Source: Fidelibacterota bacterium
GTDB lineage: Bacteria > Fidelibacterota > Marinisomatia > SCGC-AAA003-L08 > TS1B11
Reading direction: 5' to 3'
Assembly: GCA_020354025.1 (NCBI GenBank)
Contig: CP070638.1
Location: forward strand, 1,540,335 to 1,600,548
Length of the DNA stretch: 60,214 nt
The number at the start of each line of letters is the position of its first letter. Position 1 is the stretch's first letter. Positions 44,571 through 52,541 of the stretch are shown in pieces. Under the pieces are notes generated by a model. The model saw only the letters and a list, made by a program, of their open reading frames with translations, did not search any database and had not been told where the DNA came from. Made by a program: the position numbers and the translations under genes.

Positions 44571-44624
44571 CTGGATGCAATCGGTCGCCACGACCTGTAC
44601 CAACACCCCCCGGAGTTCAAGTAA
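44571..44624 (+). pseudogene. Remnant of an amidase C-terminus
   Basis: The codons read LDAIGRHDLYQHPPEFK then stop. The intact amidase 0.8 kb upstream ends LLAVARAYQEATDWHLKHPPEFK then stop. The DNA (ACCCCCCGGAGTTCAAGTA versus ACCCTCCGGAGTTTAAGTA) is also close. The rest of the copy is gone. Confidence 0.55.
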
Positions 44625-44750
44625 AGCAAAATAACTGCCAACACAGCATTTCCTGCTCCCCCTCCACCCCTTTTTGTAGTAAACTCCCGCCTGTGAAAAA
44701 GCGGGTCGTATAGGATACACTGGATAACCGAACGATCAAGAAGGGGATAA

Positions 44751-44770
44751 AAATAAGTTTGCACTTATTT
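44751..44770. promoter_or_regulatory. Palindromic candidate operator upstream of the TonB/HmuY-like genes
   Basis: AAATAAGT-TTGC-ACTTATTT is a perfect 8-bp inverted repeat with a 4-base centre, 114 bp before the receptor start. A metal- or heme-responsive repressor (Fur-like) would be a sensible binder given the genes; this is inference. Confidence 0.45.
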
Positions 44771-44883
44771 AACTGCCACCCATTATTTTCACCCTCTCTC
44801 TGGTAGGCGTTCACTCTTAGCAAAATCGTGCATGAGACTTCATGCCCCATTTTATTCCTTAATAGTGGGCAGTAACTTGGATT

Positions 44884-47049
44884 GTGAAAAGGCAACTAAC
44901 ATATCTTGTTTTATGGATTCACCTGATTTGGGTTTGGATGGGGATTCCCCTAGCCGGAGCGGACGACTCGACTCCTATCACCGGCCGGGTATTGGACCTT
45001 GTCACCGGCCAGCCCGTCGTGGGAGTGAATATGATTGTCGTGGGTACTCACTATGGCGATGCAACTGATAAATGGGGCAACTTTACTATACCCGGTTTCC
45101 CCCCCGGAGATGTCACTCTACTGGCCTCAGCCATTGGGTACGAGGATATCCAGATTCAGGTGCAACTCCCCCTGGATGCTCCCCTGACCATCCGCTTGCG
45201 GGAGACCTTCTTCCAGATGGATGAAGTGGTGATAACCGGTACCCGTACGAATAAGATCTTCCGCAATGTACCAGTCGCCACCGAAGTGATCTCCCGGCAG
45301 GACGTACTTGATTCCGGGGCGCGGAATATGGGCGAGCTCCTGGAACAACGCTCGGGTATTAGCATCAATCCCGGCGTGGAAGGGGGCCAAACGGTGAACC
45401 TACTGGGGATTGATAGCAAGTATATCCTTATCATGGTAGACGGCCAGCCCGTGACAGGGAAGTTCAACAACCGCATCTCACTTGACCAGATTTCAACCAC
45501 GATAGTGGACAAGGTGGAGATCATCAAAGGTCCCAGTTCTGCCATGTACGGCAGCGAGGCTATGGGCGGGGTGATTAATATTATCACCCGCCGTCGGATG
45601 TCCGCTGCGCCGCTGGCCGTCCGAAGCCGGTTCACCGGCAGCCATGAAGGCTGGAATCCCTTCTACCTGGATCATGGGAAGCGGGACTTTCGCCTCAATC
45701 TCGACCAGGATTGGAAGAACCTACGGCTCCAGCTTGATGTGGACGCTCTCTGGGCTAATGTAGATAAGTCCATCAAGTACATCGATGTGGACCGGTACAA
45801 CAAGCTGGCTTTCAGAAGTGATCTGACTTGGCAGCTCGAACCGACACATGTCCTCGACTTTCGGCTGAACCGGTTTGGAACAACGGAAGAGAATCTGCTC
45901 CGATCACAGGATTTCGTCGCGGCCACCACCGAGATTGAACGCTCGACCGTGCTATTAGAGCACCGCTGGCAGGTGTCACCGGCACTCCACCTGAATACGG
46001 TAGGCCGACAGGACCTTTATGAACGCCAGTTCTCCAGATTGAATGAAGGTACCACCAAGACCCGGGAGAACGAGATGGAGGCGGAGGTTAACCTGGTCTA
46101 CGAAACCACCACCGCAACGGTGAATACCGGTGCGGAGCTAGGTCGGGATATCTATAGCAACGAGCGGGTGTCCGGCGGGAGTCACCGCCGCGACCTGATC
46201 GGGATATACCTGCAGGCGGAGTGGCAGCCACTGTCTGATTTGGTACTTATCATCGGTGCCCGGGTGGACGATAATAACGAGATTACCCCTATCTATAGCC
46301 CTCGGCTCGCAGCCATGTACACGCTGACGGAGCGCTGGAAGCTCCGGACCTCCTGGGGGAAGGGCTTCCGTATGCCCTCCTTCATGGACCGTTACATGGA
46401 CTGGTCGCACCTCCAGTATGGATATGCTATCGTCGGGAATCTTGACCTGGAACACGAAACATCTGAAGGTGTGAACCTTGGGCTGGAGTATTACCACCCT
46501 GGTGTTTACCAGGTCAATGTGATAGCGTACCATAACCGGTTTGTCAACATGATCGACGACTTCCTGCTGGAACCGGGCTTGTTCACCTACAAGAACATCG
46601 GGCAGGTGCGTTTCAACGGTCTGGAGATTCAGGGGCGATGGAATGTATCCCGTAGCTGGCTTATGAGCTGGGGATACAACTATGTGAACAATCAGATTGT
46701 CAAGAGCCAGGACCTTACTGAAGGTGAACCGGTGCCAAATACCCAGCCCCATATCGCCATGATGCGGCTCAGTCATAAGCACTCGGGCGGCCGGATCTCC
46801 CAGGCGTTGAAAGCCAAGTTTATCGCCCCCTATCAGGCCAGCTCCTTCGATCCGGAGCTGGGCAGGCATATTAAAAAGGAACATGCGCCCCAGCCGGTTG
46901 TTGACTATGACGTCAGGGTACGGCTGGTAAGCTGGCTTAGCCTAGGTATCGGCATGCAGAACGTGCTGAATTACACGGACGATGAGTATGGTCCCTTTAT
47001 CGGGCGTACCTTCTACCTGGAACTAGGGACGGCATTGAGAGGAGGATAA
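44884..47049 (+). CDS. TonB-dependent receptor, probable heme/hemophore receptor
   Basis: 721 residues from a GTG. Signal peptide (about 1-25), CarboxypepD_reg domain (30-110: ITGRVLDLVTGQPVVGVNMI), plug (about 120-225: VVITGTRTNKIFRNVPVATE, VEIIKGPSSAMYGSEAMGG) and barrel to the end, closing GRTFYLELGTAL. It transports its ligand with TonB energy. An HmuY-like lipoprotein starts 4 bp downstream, which points to heme, as in the HmuR-HmuY pair of Porphyromonas. The receptor at 18.3 kb is a relative without such a partner. Confidence 0.9.
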   Translation: MKRQLTYLVLWIHLIWVWMGIPLAGADDSTPITGRVLDLVTGQPVVGVNMIVVGTHYGDATDKWGNFTIPGFPPGDVTLLASAIGYEDIQIQVQLPLDAPLTIRLRETFFQMDEVVITGTRTNKIFRNVPVATEVISRQDVLDSGARNMGELLEQRSGISINPGVEGGQTVNLLGIDSKYILIMVDGQPVTGKFNNRISLDQISTTIVDKVEIIKGPSSAMYGSEAMGGVINIITRRRMSAAPLAVRSRFTGSHEGWNPFYLDHGKRDFRLNLDQDWKNLRLQLDVDALWANVDKSIKYIDVDRYNKLAFRSDLTWQLEPTHVLDFRLNRFGTTEENLLRSQDFVAATTEIERSTVLLEHRWQVSPALHLNTVGRQDLYERQFSRLNEGTTKTRENEMEAEVNLVYETTTATVNTGAELGRDIYSNERVSGGSHRRDLIGIYLQAEWQPLSDLVLIIGARVDDNNEITPIYSPRLAAMYTLTERWKLRTSWGKGFRMPSFMDRYMDWSHLQYGYAIVGNLDLEHETSEGVNLGLEYYHPGVYQVNVIAYHNRFVNMIDDFLLEPGLFTYKNIGQVRFNGLEIQGRWNVSRSWLMSWGYNYVNNQIVKSQDLTEGEPVPNTQPHIAMMRLSHKHSGGRISQALKAKFIAPYQASSFDPELGRHIKKEHAPQPVVDYDVRVRLVSWLSLGIGMQNVLNYTDDEYGPFIGRTFYLELGTALRGG

Positions 47050-47053
47050 TGCC

Positions 47054-48004
47054 ATGTGCAAGCGAATTGTAGCTCTTGTGATGATGATACTCGGACTACT
47101 GGCGTGGGGCTGTGAGTCCCCGGAAGATGAGGGAATCGAAGGGACCCAGGTTTCCACGCCCAATATCAAGGAGGAACCCTATTACTTCTCATTCACTACC
47201 GGCACTTCAGTCAGTGAGATCCATGACATTACACTCAAGCAGGAGAGTATGTCGTACATCGTCACTTTGAATGCGGCTGCAAACATTTCGGCTGTAGTAA
47301 AGGCTACGGGTGACTTCGACACCACCGCCTATAGCTTCGCGGATACCGCCCAATTCGACGGAGCGGAGTATGTAATCGGCGACAAATGGATGGATGAGAG
47401 TACCTACAATCCGACGGACCATAGTATCAGCAACAATGGTACCTTCTACTTCGTACGGGCTGCCGGTTACCAGATCGTGAAGTTTATGGTCGTATCGGCC
47501 TCTCCGTCGGTTTATAATATCAAATATGCGGTTTCAGTAGACGTCGGGACTACCTTCCCGACCGCAACGGAACAAGGTGTGAGCTATTCAGTGGAGTCAC
47601 CGGTTGATTTCAGCTTCAGCCAGGGTGCAGGCATTACGCCGGCCGAGTGGCATATCGGTCTGATTACCTCGCCGGTAGCCGGAGCACCGTTCCCCATGCA
47701 GAACGTGATCATTAACTACGAAAATAATACCAAGGTGGCTATTATATCCGATCAGGCATTCGCCGATCTCGAGAGTGTACCAACGGACATGTCCTGGCTG
47801 ACTGCCAGCAGCCAAAACCGACCGCTGGCTTATGGAGGCGAACACGAGGTGCTCACGTATAATCCCGTTAACCATACCGTCTCTATAGTAAATCCCGATC
47901 TGGTCTACGTCGTAAATACACCTGATGGCAACTACTATAAGCTGCGTCTGGTCAATTACGAGCAGTCAGCAGGAATCATTGAATTCGAATACGCGGCGCT
48001 GTAG
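47054..48004 (+). CDS. HmuY-like lipoprotein with two tandem domains
   Basis: 316 residues. The lipoprotein signal ends LLAWGC. Two related halves are seen: EPYYFSFTTGTSVSEIHDITL (about 40) and SPVDFSFSQGAGITPAEWHIGL (about 175), each leading into a beta-rich HmuY-type domain. The end, GNYYKLRLVNYEQS..IIEFEY, is the classic HmuY C-terminus. HmuY proteins bind heme at the cell surface and pass it to a TonB receptor, and such a receptor ends 4 bp upstream. The two-domain form is longer than usual. Axial heme ligands cannot be assigned with confidence. Confidence 0.65.
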   Translation: MCKRIVALVMMILGLLAWGCESPEDEGIEGTQVSTPNIKEEPYYFSFTTGTSVSEIHDITLKQESMSYIVTLNAAANISAVVKATGDFDTTAYSFADTAQFDGAEYVIGDKWMDESTYNPTDHSISNNGTFYFVRAAGYQIVKFMVVSASPSVYNIKYAVSVDVGTTFPTATEQGVSYSVESPVDFSFSQGAGITPAEWHIGLITSPVAGAPFPMQNVIINYENNTKVAIISDQAFADLESVPTDMSWLTASSQNRPLAYGGEHEVLTYNPVNHTVSIVNPDLVYVVNTPDGNYYKLRLVNYEQSAGIIEFEYAAL

Positions 48005-48033
48005 GATGTAGCTTTTCTGTTAGGGGAACAAGA

Positions 48034-48071
48034 GAAAGGCGATTCTGGAGATTGCAGTCGGATCGCCTTTC
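48034..48071 (+). terminator. Terminator of the TonB/HmuY-like operon
   Basis: GAAAGGCGAT (48034) and ATCGCCTTTC (48062) form a perfect 10-bp stem with an 18-base loop. The T-run is short. Confidence 0.6.
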
Positions 48072-48223
48072 GCTATGTCAACAAAGCCTTAAGATCGCAG
48101 TAGTTTTACAGTTTGCTGTGCATCTGCGGATGGCTGGGGATAAATTCTTATTCTACTATTAGGGCACCAGCAGGTCTGTGCTCGCATCACTGCGTGAATA
48201 CAACCATAAGGAATTAGATAACA

Positions 48224-48958
48224 ATGAGACCACTGATTTACTATCTCCCGATTGTGACAACCATCATAGCGCTTATTTTCGGCTGCGCCATCTACCGGCG
48301 CTATGTGCAACGTGGCCGCATTGGGAATCACCTGCTTTGGTGGACCATTGGCGTCCTGACCTATGGAATGGGTACCTTTGCTGAGAGCTACATCACCCTG
48401 CTAGGCTTGAATCCGGTGATATTCAAGTTCTGGTATATTGCAGGAGCCTTGTTGGGCGGTGCTCCTCTGGCTACAGGGACTGTCTGGTTTCTGCTGCGGC
48501 CGGCGGCAGCCCGGCGGTGGACCATTGCCCTGATTATCGCGGTCACTATCCCTGCCATTCTGGCGATCCTGAGCCCAGTAGACCTGACAGTACTGGATCC
48601 ACACCTGCCAGGTAGTCGAGCGCTTGTCTGGTCATGGGTGCGGGTTTTCAGTCCGTTCATCAATACCTATGCAGTGGCTTTCCTGGTAGGAGGAGCTATT
48701 CTATCCGCGCTGCGCTATTCGAAAGCGGCGCCCTCTGGTGAGGGGGAGGAGGCGGGGAAAGCCAGGGACCGGGTCGTCGGAAACTCCCTCATCGCAGTGG
48801 GTGCCATACTTCCAGGAATAGGGGGTATGGCCAGCCGGTTCGGACATACCGAAATCCTCTACGTACTGGAACTGATCGGGATTATCCTGATCTGGCTGGG
48901 CTACTGGTTCAACATCCGCAATCAGCCCCTCAATGAACCCCAACCCGCTCAGACTTGA
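48224..48958 (+). CDS. Seven-helix integral membrane protein, unknown function
   Basis: 244 residues with about seven helices (5-22, 38-58, 66-90, 100-118, 140-165, 190-205, 212-230) and a charged loop before helix 6 (SGEGEEAGKARDR). The layout resembles 7TM sensory or histidine-kinase N-terminal membrane modules, but no signalling domain follows. It ends 9 bp before rnhA. Function unknown. Confidence 0.7.
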   Translation: MRPLIYYLPIVTTIIALIFGCAIYRRYVQRGRIGNHLLWWTIGVLTYGMGTFAESYITLLGLNPVIFKFWYIAGALLGGAPLATGTVWFLLRPAAARRWTIALIIAVTIPAILAILSPVDLTVLDPHLPGSRALVWSWVRVFSPFINTYAVAFLVGGAILSALRYSKAAPSGEGEEAGKARDRVVGNSLIAVGAILPGIGGMASRFGHTEILYVLELIGIILIWLGYWFNIRNQPLNEPQPAQT

Positions 48959-48967
48959 TAGAGATTC

Positions 48968-49429
48968 ATGACCCCCGGCTTGCCAGAGGTAATCCTATAC
49001 ACGGACGGTGCCTGTGCCGGCAATCCCGGACCGGGTGGCTGGGGAGCCATTCTGCAGTATGGAGGGCGGGAGAAGGAACTATCCGGTGGTGGGGAGGGCA
49101 CGACCAACAACCGCATGGAGCTAACTGCCGTTATCAAGGGATTGGAGGCCCTCAAACAGCCCTGCCGGGTTGAGGTGCACTCTGATTCGCGCTATATCGT
49201 AGATGCCATCAACAAAGGGTGGTTAGATAGCTGGATAGCTCAGGATTGGCGGCGGGGTAAAGGAGCGAAAAAGGGGCGTGGCCAGCCGGTGCTGAACGTA
49301 GATCTGTGGCAGCGGCTGGTGGAGCTGCTGAAGGTCCATAAGGTGGAGTTCCACTGGGTACCGGGCCATGTCGGGCACCCGGAGAACGAGCGGGCTGACT
49401 ACCTGGCGGTATCCAATATCCCAAAATAA
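48968..49429 (+). CDS. rnhA: Ribonuclease HI
   Basis: 153 residues, standard length. Catalytic acids are in the usual places: D in [17 protein letters not shown] in [13 protein letters not shown] in [14 protein letters not shown] and D in NERADYLA, with the histidine flap HVGHPENE. It cuts RNA in RNA-DNA hybrids, for example Okazaki primers and R-loops. Confidence 0.96.
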   Translation: MTPGLPEVILYTDGACAGNPGPGGWGAILQYGGREKELSGGGEGTTNNRMELTAVIKGLEALKQPCRVEVHSDSRYIVDAINKGWLDSWIAQDWRRGKGAKKGRGQPVLNVDLWQRLVELLKVHKVEFHWVPGHVGHPENERADYLAVSNIPK

Positions 49430-49471
49430 ACCATCCCCACGGTGGCAAGCCGTTGACTCACTCATTCTCAC

Positions 49472-50053
49472 TTATAACGCATTATAGGTTAGATTCACCG
49501 AGACCCGCAGCTGGTCCTTCTCCGTCATAATCTGTCGGCTTCCGGCGGTTACCCTTACCCTGCGTTTAGTACCACCACCTACGTCCACCTCTACTTCATC
49601 CTGGATAGGCTCCGGGCCGTTGAATTCGAACCTGGGCTGGTAGTATTTACTGATGTCTACGGTAGCGAGCTTCACCTTCTTCCCCAGGATTCTCACGACA
49701 ATTGAGAACCTGGCTTCTACCACCTGCATCCGTATCTTATTGGCAGATGCATCGTAATCCACCGTCAGGCGGCCGGTTACCTTCTCGTCGAAAGTGATGA
49801 TCTTCGTCTTAATCTTAACCTTGGCATTAAAACCCGCTGTGCCCGGCTCGAAGTCGACACGGGATTCTGTTACTGTCCAATCATATTTGATCTTCTGTGC
49901 GCCCGTCCCTTTCCCCTTCACCGGTCCCACCACCGCCAGAAAGTCATTTACCGTCTTTTCAGTGATGATCACCGAAACGGATTGTCCGGTAACCGACCTG
50001 GGAATAAGGCTGATGGCCGCAACGATCAGAAACGCGACAACTAACTTTCGCAT
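49472..50053 (-). CDS. Secreted beta-rich protein, unknown function
   Basis: 193 residues from the ATG at 50053, chosen because GGAGGAG lies just before it and a clean signal peptide follows (LVVAFLIVAAISLIPRSVTG). The mature part alternates short beta-strands with many Lys and Val: VIITEKTVNDFLAVVGPVKG, KVKIKTKIITFDEKVTGRLTVDYD, VDISKYYQPRFEF. The layout recalls periplasmic lipid-binding-like (BPI/LEA-type) proteins, but I cannot confirm a family. Confidence 0.7.
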   Translation of the reverse strand: MRKLVVAFLIVAAISLIPRSVTGQSVSVIITEKTVNDFLAVVGPVKGKGTGAQKIKYDWTVTESRVDFEPGTAGFNAKVKIKTKIITFDEKVTGRLTVDYDASANKIRMQVVEARFSIVVRILGKKVKLATVDISKYYQPRFEFNGPEPIQDEVEVDVGGGTKRRVRVTAGSRQIMTEKDQLRVSVNLTYNAL

Positions 50054-50141
50054 AATAACTCCTCCGGTTGGATTACTGGGTTTGTGAAGGATCAGTCCAT
50101 CAGACGGGGCAGACTGGCCGAACTGAAAAGTGTTATAAATC

Positions 50142-50984
50142 CTAATCTTTTGTGTTTCTCCGCGAAAACCGGACACTGGCTTTATAGAGCAGCTCCTGCT
50201 CCTCCTCGGACAGGGAAGCGAATCCCTCAGTACTGATCTTGTCCAGGATCCTGTCGACCTGACGACGGAGGTGCTCGTCCTCCTGGCTCTCCGGGAATTC
50301 ATTCCGAATCCGGCGCTCCTGCTGGAGGTTAGCTACCCGCTGACCGAGACGGTACCATGTGGAGCGCCATCCCGACCTGAGGTAGATCCAGCCAATGACC
50401 ATTCCCGAGAGATGTGAAATGTGGCTGATGTTTGAGCCCCCGGACTGAATGAAGGAAGCCCAGAAGGCCATGATCGCCAGGAAACCTACCACGTATTTCA
50501 CCTTCACGGGAAACATGAAGTAAAGATAGACCTCACGGTTAGGGTAAGCCAGGCCGTAAGCCAGAAGTACACCGTAAATGGCACCACTGGCACCGACCAC
50601 CGGAATGGCGGAGTTGAGGCTGAATAGCACGGTAACCAGGCCCGCACCCACGCCGGTGACAAAGTAGTAACGGAGGAAAGATGTCCTGCCCCATTCCCGT
50701 TCCAGCTCGGAGCCAAACATCCAGAGTACGAGCATATTAAGCGCCACATGCCAGAAACCGGCATGAAGAAACATATAGGTGAAGGGCTGCCAGATCATGA
50801 ACCGGGACCAGACCAGCCTGGGAACCAGGCCAAAAAGGGGAAAGAACAGTCGGCTGGTGTCGGTGAGGGTTACTAATCCCCAGATAGCCAGATTGATGAT
50901 GATCAGGCTTCTGATGATTGTAGGGCGGGGGCGCCCCCAGCTGAAAAGGTCGTAGCTTCTGGGGCTTGTGTACTGGTACCGCAT
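50142..50984 (-). CDS. Rhomboid-family intramembrane serine protease
   Basis: 280 residues from the ATG at 50984. Six to seven helices; the catalytic Ser lies in GASGAIYGVL and the His in HISHLSGMVIG. The HAGFWHVALNMLVLWMFG loop with its His-Asn pair is the standard rhomboid signature. A soluble basic/acidic tail of about 85 residues follows the last helix (LGQRVANLQQ to RRNTKD). It cleaves membrane proteins within the bilayer. It starts 5 bp after the preceding hydrolase gene. Confidence 0.92.
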   Translation of the reverse strand: MRYQYTSPRSYDLFSWGRPRPTIIRSLIIINLAIWGLVTLTDTSRLFFPLFGLVPRLVWSRFMIWQPFTYMFLHAGFWHVALNMLVLWMFGSELEREWGRTSFLRYYFVTGVGAGLVTVLFSLNSAIPVVGASGAIYGVLLAYGLAYPNREVYLYFMFPVKVKYVVGFLAIMAFWASFIQSGGSNISHISHLSGMVIGWIYLRSGWRSTWYRLGQRVANLQQERRIRNEFPESQEDEHLRRQVDRILDKISTEGFASLSEEEQELLYKASVRFSRRNTKD

Positions 50985-50988
50985 GGAC

Positions 50989-51771
50989 TTATACAGGTGA
51001 GTGCCCGGAAAGAAAGTCCAGAGTATCGATCCAGACCTTCTCTTTCTCCGGGCCGTCAGCCAGTACATGGCCGGAATGATCGTATGTAATCAATGCTTTA
51101 TCCTTGGAACTGATAGAATTGATCAAAAGGGTGGCGTTATCGAAGGGTACGGTCATATCGTCACGGGAATGCATGACCAGGGTTGGAGACGTTACCCTGT
51201 GCAGCTCCGACCGGATATGGCGGTTGAGTTTTAACATGGCTGCTAATCCGTTCAGCGGGTAGCCATTGTAGCCGTAGTGGCAATCCTGGCGATCAGTATT
51301 TCCTGCACAGACACGTTTTTTGGGTAAAGACTTGCTAAAAGGAGCAGCCAGCGGTAGATACCATCGCAACATAGGATTTTTCAGGATCAATGCGGGAGCC
51401 ATCGCTACAATGCCAGCCACCGGAAAAAGGGTCGACAGGTGAAGAGCCAGACTCGCACCCATACTCAGTCCAATTACAAAAGCGGTATCACAGTTCAGGA
51501 AAAATTCGGTAAAGTGGAACTCCATTTCACGAAGCCAGTCATCGGCTCTGACTAGGTTGCACTCCTCGATGCTCGTGCCGTGCCCGGCCAGCAGCTTGGC
51601 GGTTACCCGGAAACCGTTACCCGCAAGGAATTCGGCCAATCCTTGGAGTTCGTAGGTCGAACCGGAAAAACCGTGGATGAGGAAACAGCCTGTCGGCCCG
51701 TCCCCCAAATTGATTTCCTGTGATGAAAACCGCCCGCTGATCACATCAGTCACGTTGTCACCTGCCGCCAA
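50989..51771 (-). CDS. Alpha/beta hydrolase (monoacylglycerol lipase/carboxylesterase-like)
   Basis: 260 residues. GCFLIHGFSGSTYELQGLA carries the oxyanion His-Gly, VIGLSMGASLAL the nucleophile Ser in G-x-S-x-G, HSRDDMTVP the Asp and DHSGHVL the His. The pattern fits the carboxylesterase/serine aminopeptidase_S33 group. It overlaps the recO 3' end by 22 bp and is probably cotranscribed with it. Confidence 0.88.
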   Translation of the reverse strand: MAAGDNVTDVISGRFSSQEINLGDGPTGCFLIHGFSGSTYELQGLAEFLAGNGFRVTAKLLAGHGTSIEECNLVRADDWLREMEFHFTEFFLNCDTAFVIGLSMGASLALHLSTLFPVAGIVAMAPALILKNPMLRWYLPLAAPFSKSLPKKRVCAGNTDRQDCHYGYNGYPLNGLAAMLKLNRHIRSELHRVTSPTLVMHSRDDMTVPFDNATLLINSISSKDKALITYDHSGHVLADGPEKEKVWIDTLDFLSGHSPV

Positions 51772-52502
51772 AATTTGATGGATTTCAGATTGCTCATGCC
51801 GTCAACATGGAAGAACAGGTGATTCAGGAGAAAGTTTCCGGTTTCCTTCACGGCATTGTCGTCAGCCTGCAGTTCGCTAAGTCTTGAAATATGGGTATGG
51901 TCCAGGTCCCGAAGGTATTCCAGTGATGAGCGTCCTAGCCGAATACCCTGTGCGATACGGCACCGGGCACAGAGCAGGTTGCCGGTGATCATATCTAGTG
52001 AAGCCTCATCCAGAGCTCTGCCGCACTGCCCACACGACGATAGCCGGGGACCAAAGCCTAGCTGCTTGGCTAGGTGGAGCTGGTAGAAATGAAGTAATAC
52101 TGGTGCATCAACCGCGATTTGGTCCAGCTGGCGCAGGGTGGAAGTAATCAGTCGGAAGACCATGGAGTGGGGATCGGAGTCGTGCACAGCCCGGTCAAGC
52201 ATTTCCACGGCCACCAGAGCGGCGGTACTCCTGGCCAGATCTGCGGTTAATCCGGAATATCGCTCCACGAATTCAGATTTGATTAGGGTCTGGATGTCGC
52301 GCCCTTCCTTATGTTGATACCACACGGTGATGTGATTTGGTGGCTGTAGTAAACCGGCAACAGACCGCTTCGGCCGCCGGGCACCTTTGGCAATAACCGA
52401 TACTTTTCCAAACTGCTCAGTAAATAGGCGGACAATAAGGGAAGTGTCCGAATAATTAATACTTCTCAGCACTATTGCGTCTGATGAGAGTTGGATTGGC
52501 AT
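51750..52502 (-). CDS. recO: DNA repair protein RecO
   Basis: 250 residues from the ATG at 52502. That start puts about 8 residues before IVLR, as in other RecO proteins; a TTG directly after the upstream stop would add 13. The N-terminal OB fold has SDAIVLRSINYSDTSLIVRLFT and KVSVIAKGARRPKRS. A C-terminal zinc finger is present: C-G-Q-C and C-A-R-C. RecO anneals ssDNA and loads RecA with RecR. Confidence 0.93.
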   Translation of the reverse strand: MPIQLSSDAIVLRSINYSDTSLIVRLFTEQFGKVSVIAKGARRPKRSVAGLLQPPNHITVWYQHKEGRDIQTLIKSEFVERYSGLTADLARSTAALVAVEMLDRAVHDSDPHSMVFRLITSTLRQLDQIAVDAPVLLHFYQLHLAKQLGFGPRLSSCGQCGRALDEASLDMITGNLLCARCRIAQGIRLGRSSLEYLRDLDHTHISRLSELQADDNAVKETGNFLLNHLFFHVDGMSNLKSIKFWRQVTT

Positions 52503-52541
52503 GGAGACTACTGCCAGTTCCTCCGCCGGTTTGGATTCCAA

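Larger units (their letters stand above)
44543..44883. other. Intergenic region before the TonB/HmuY-like operon
   Basis: 341 bp containing an amidase-tail remnant (44571-44624), a weak hairpin CCCGC/GCGGG near 44685-44705 and the palindrome at 44751-44770. No intact gene is seen. Confidence 0.55.
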
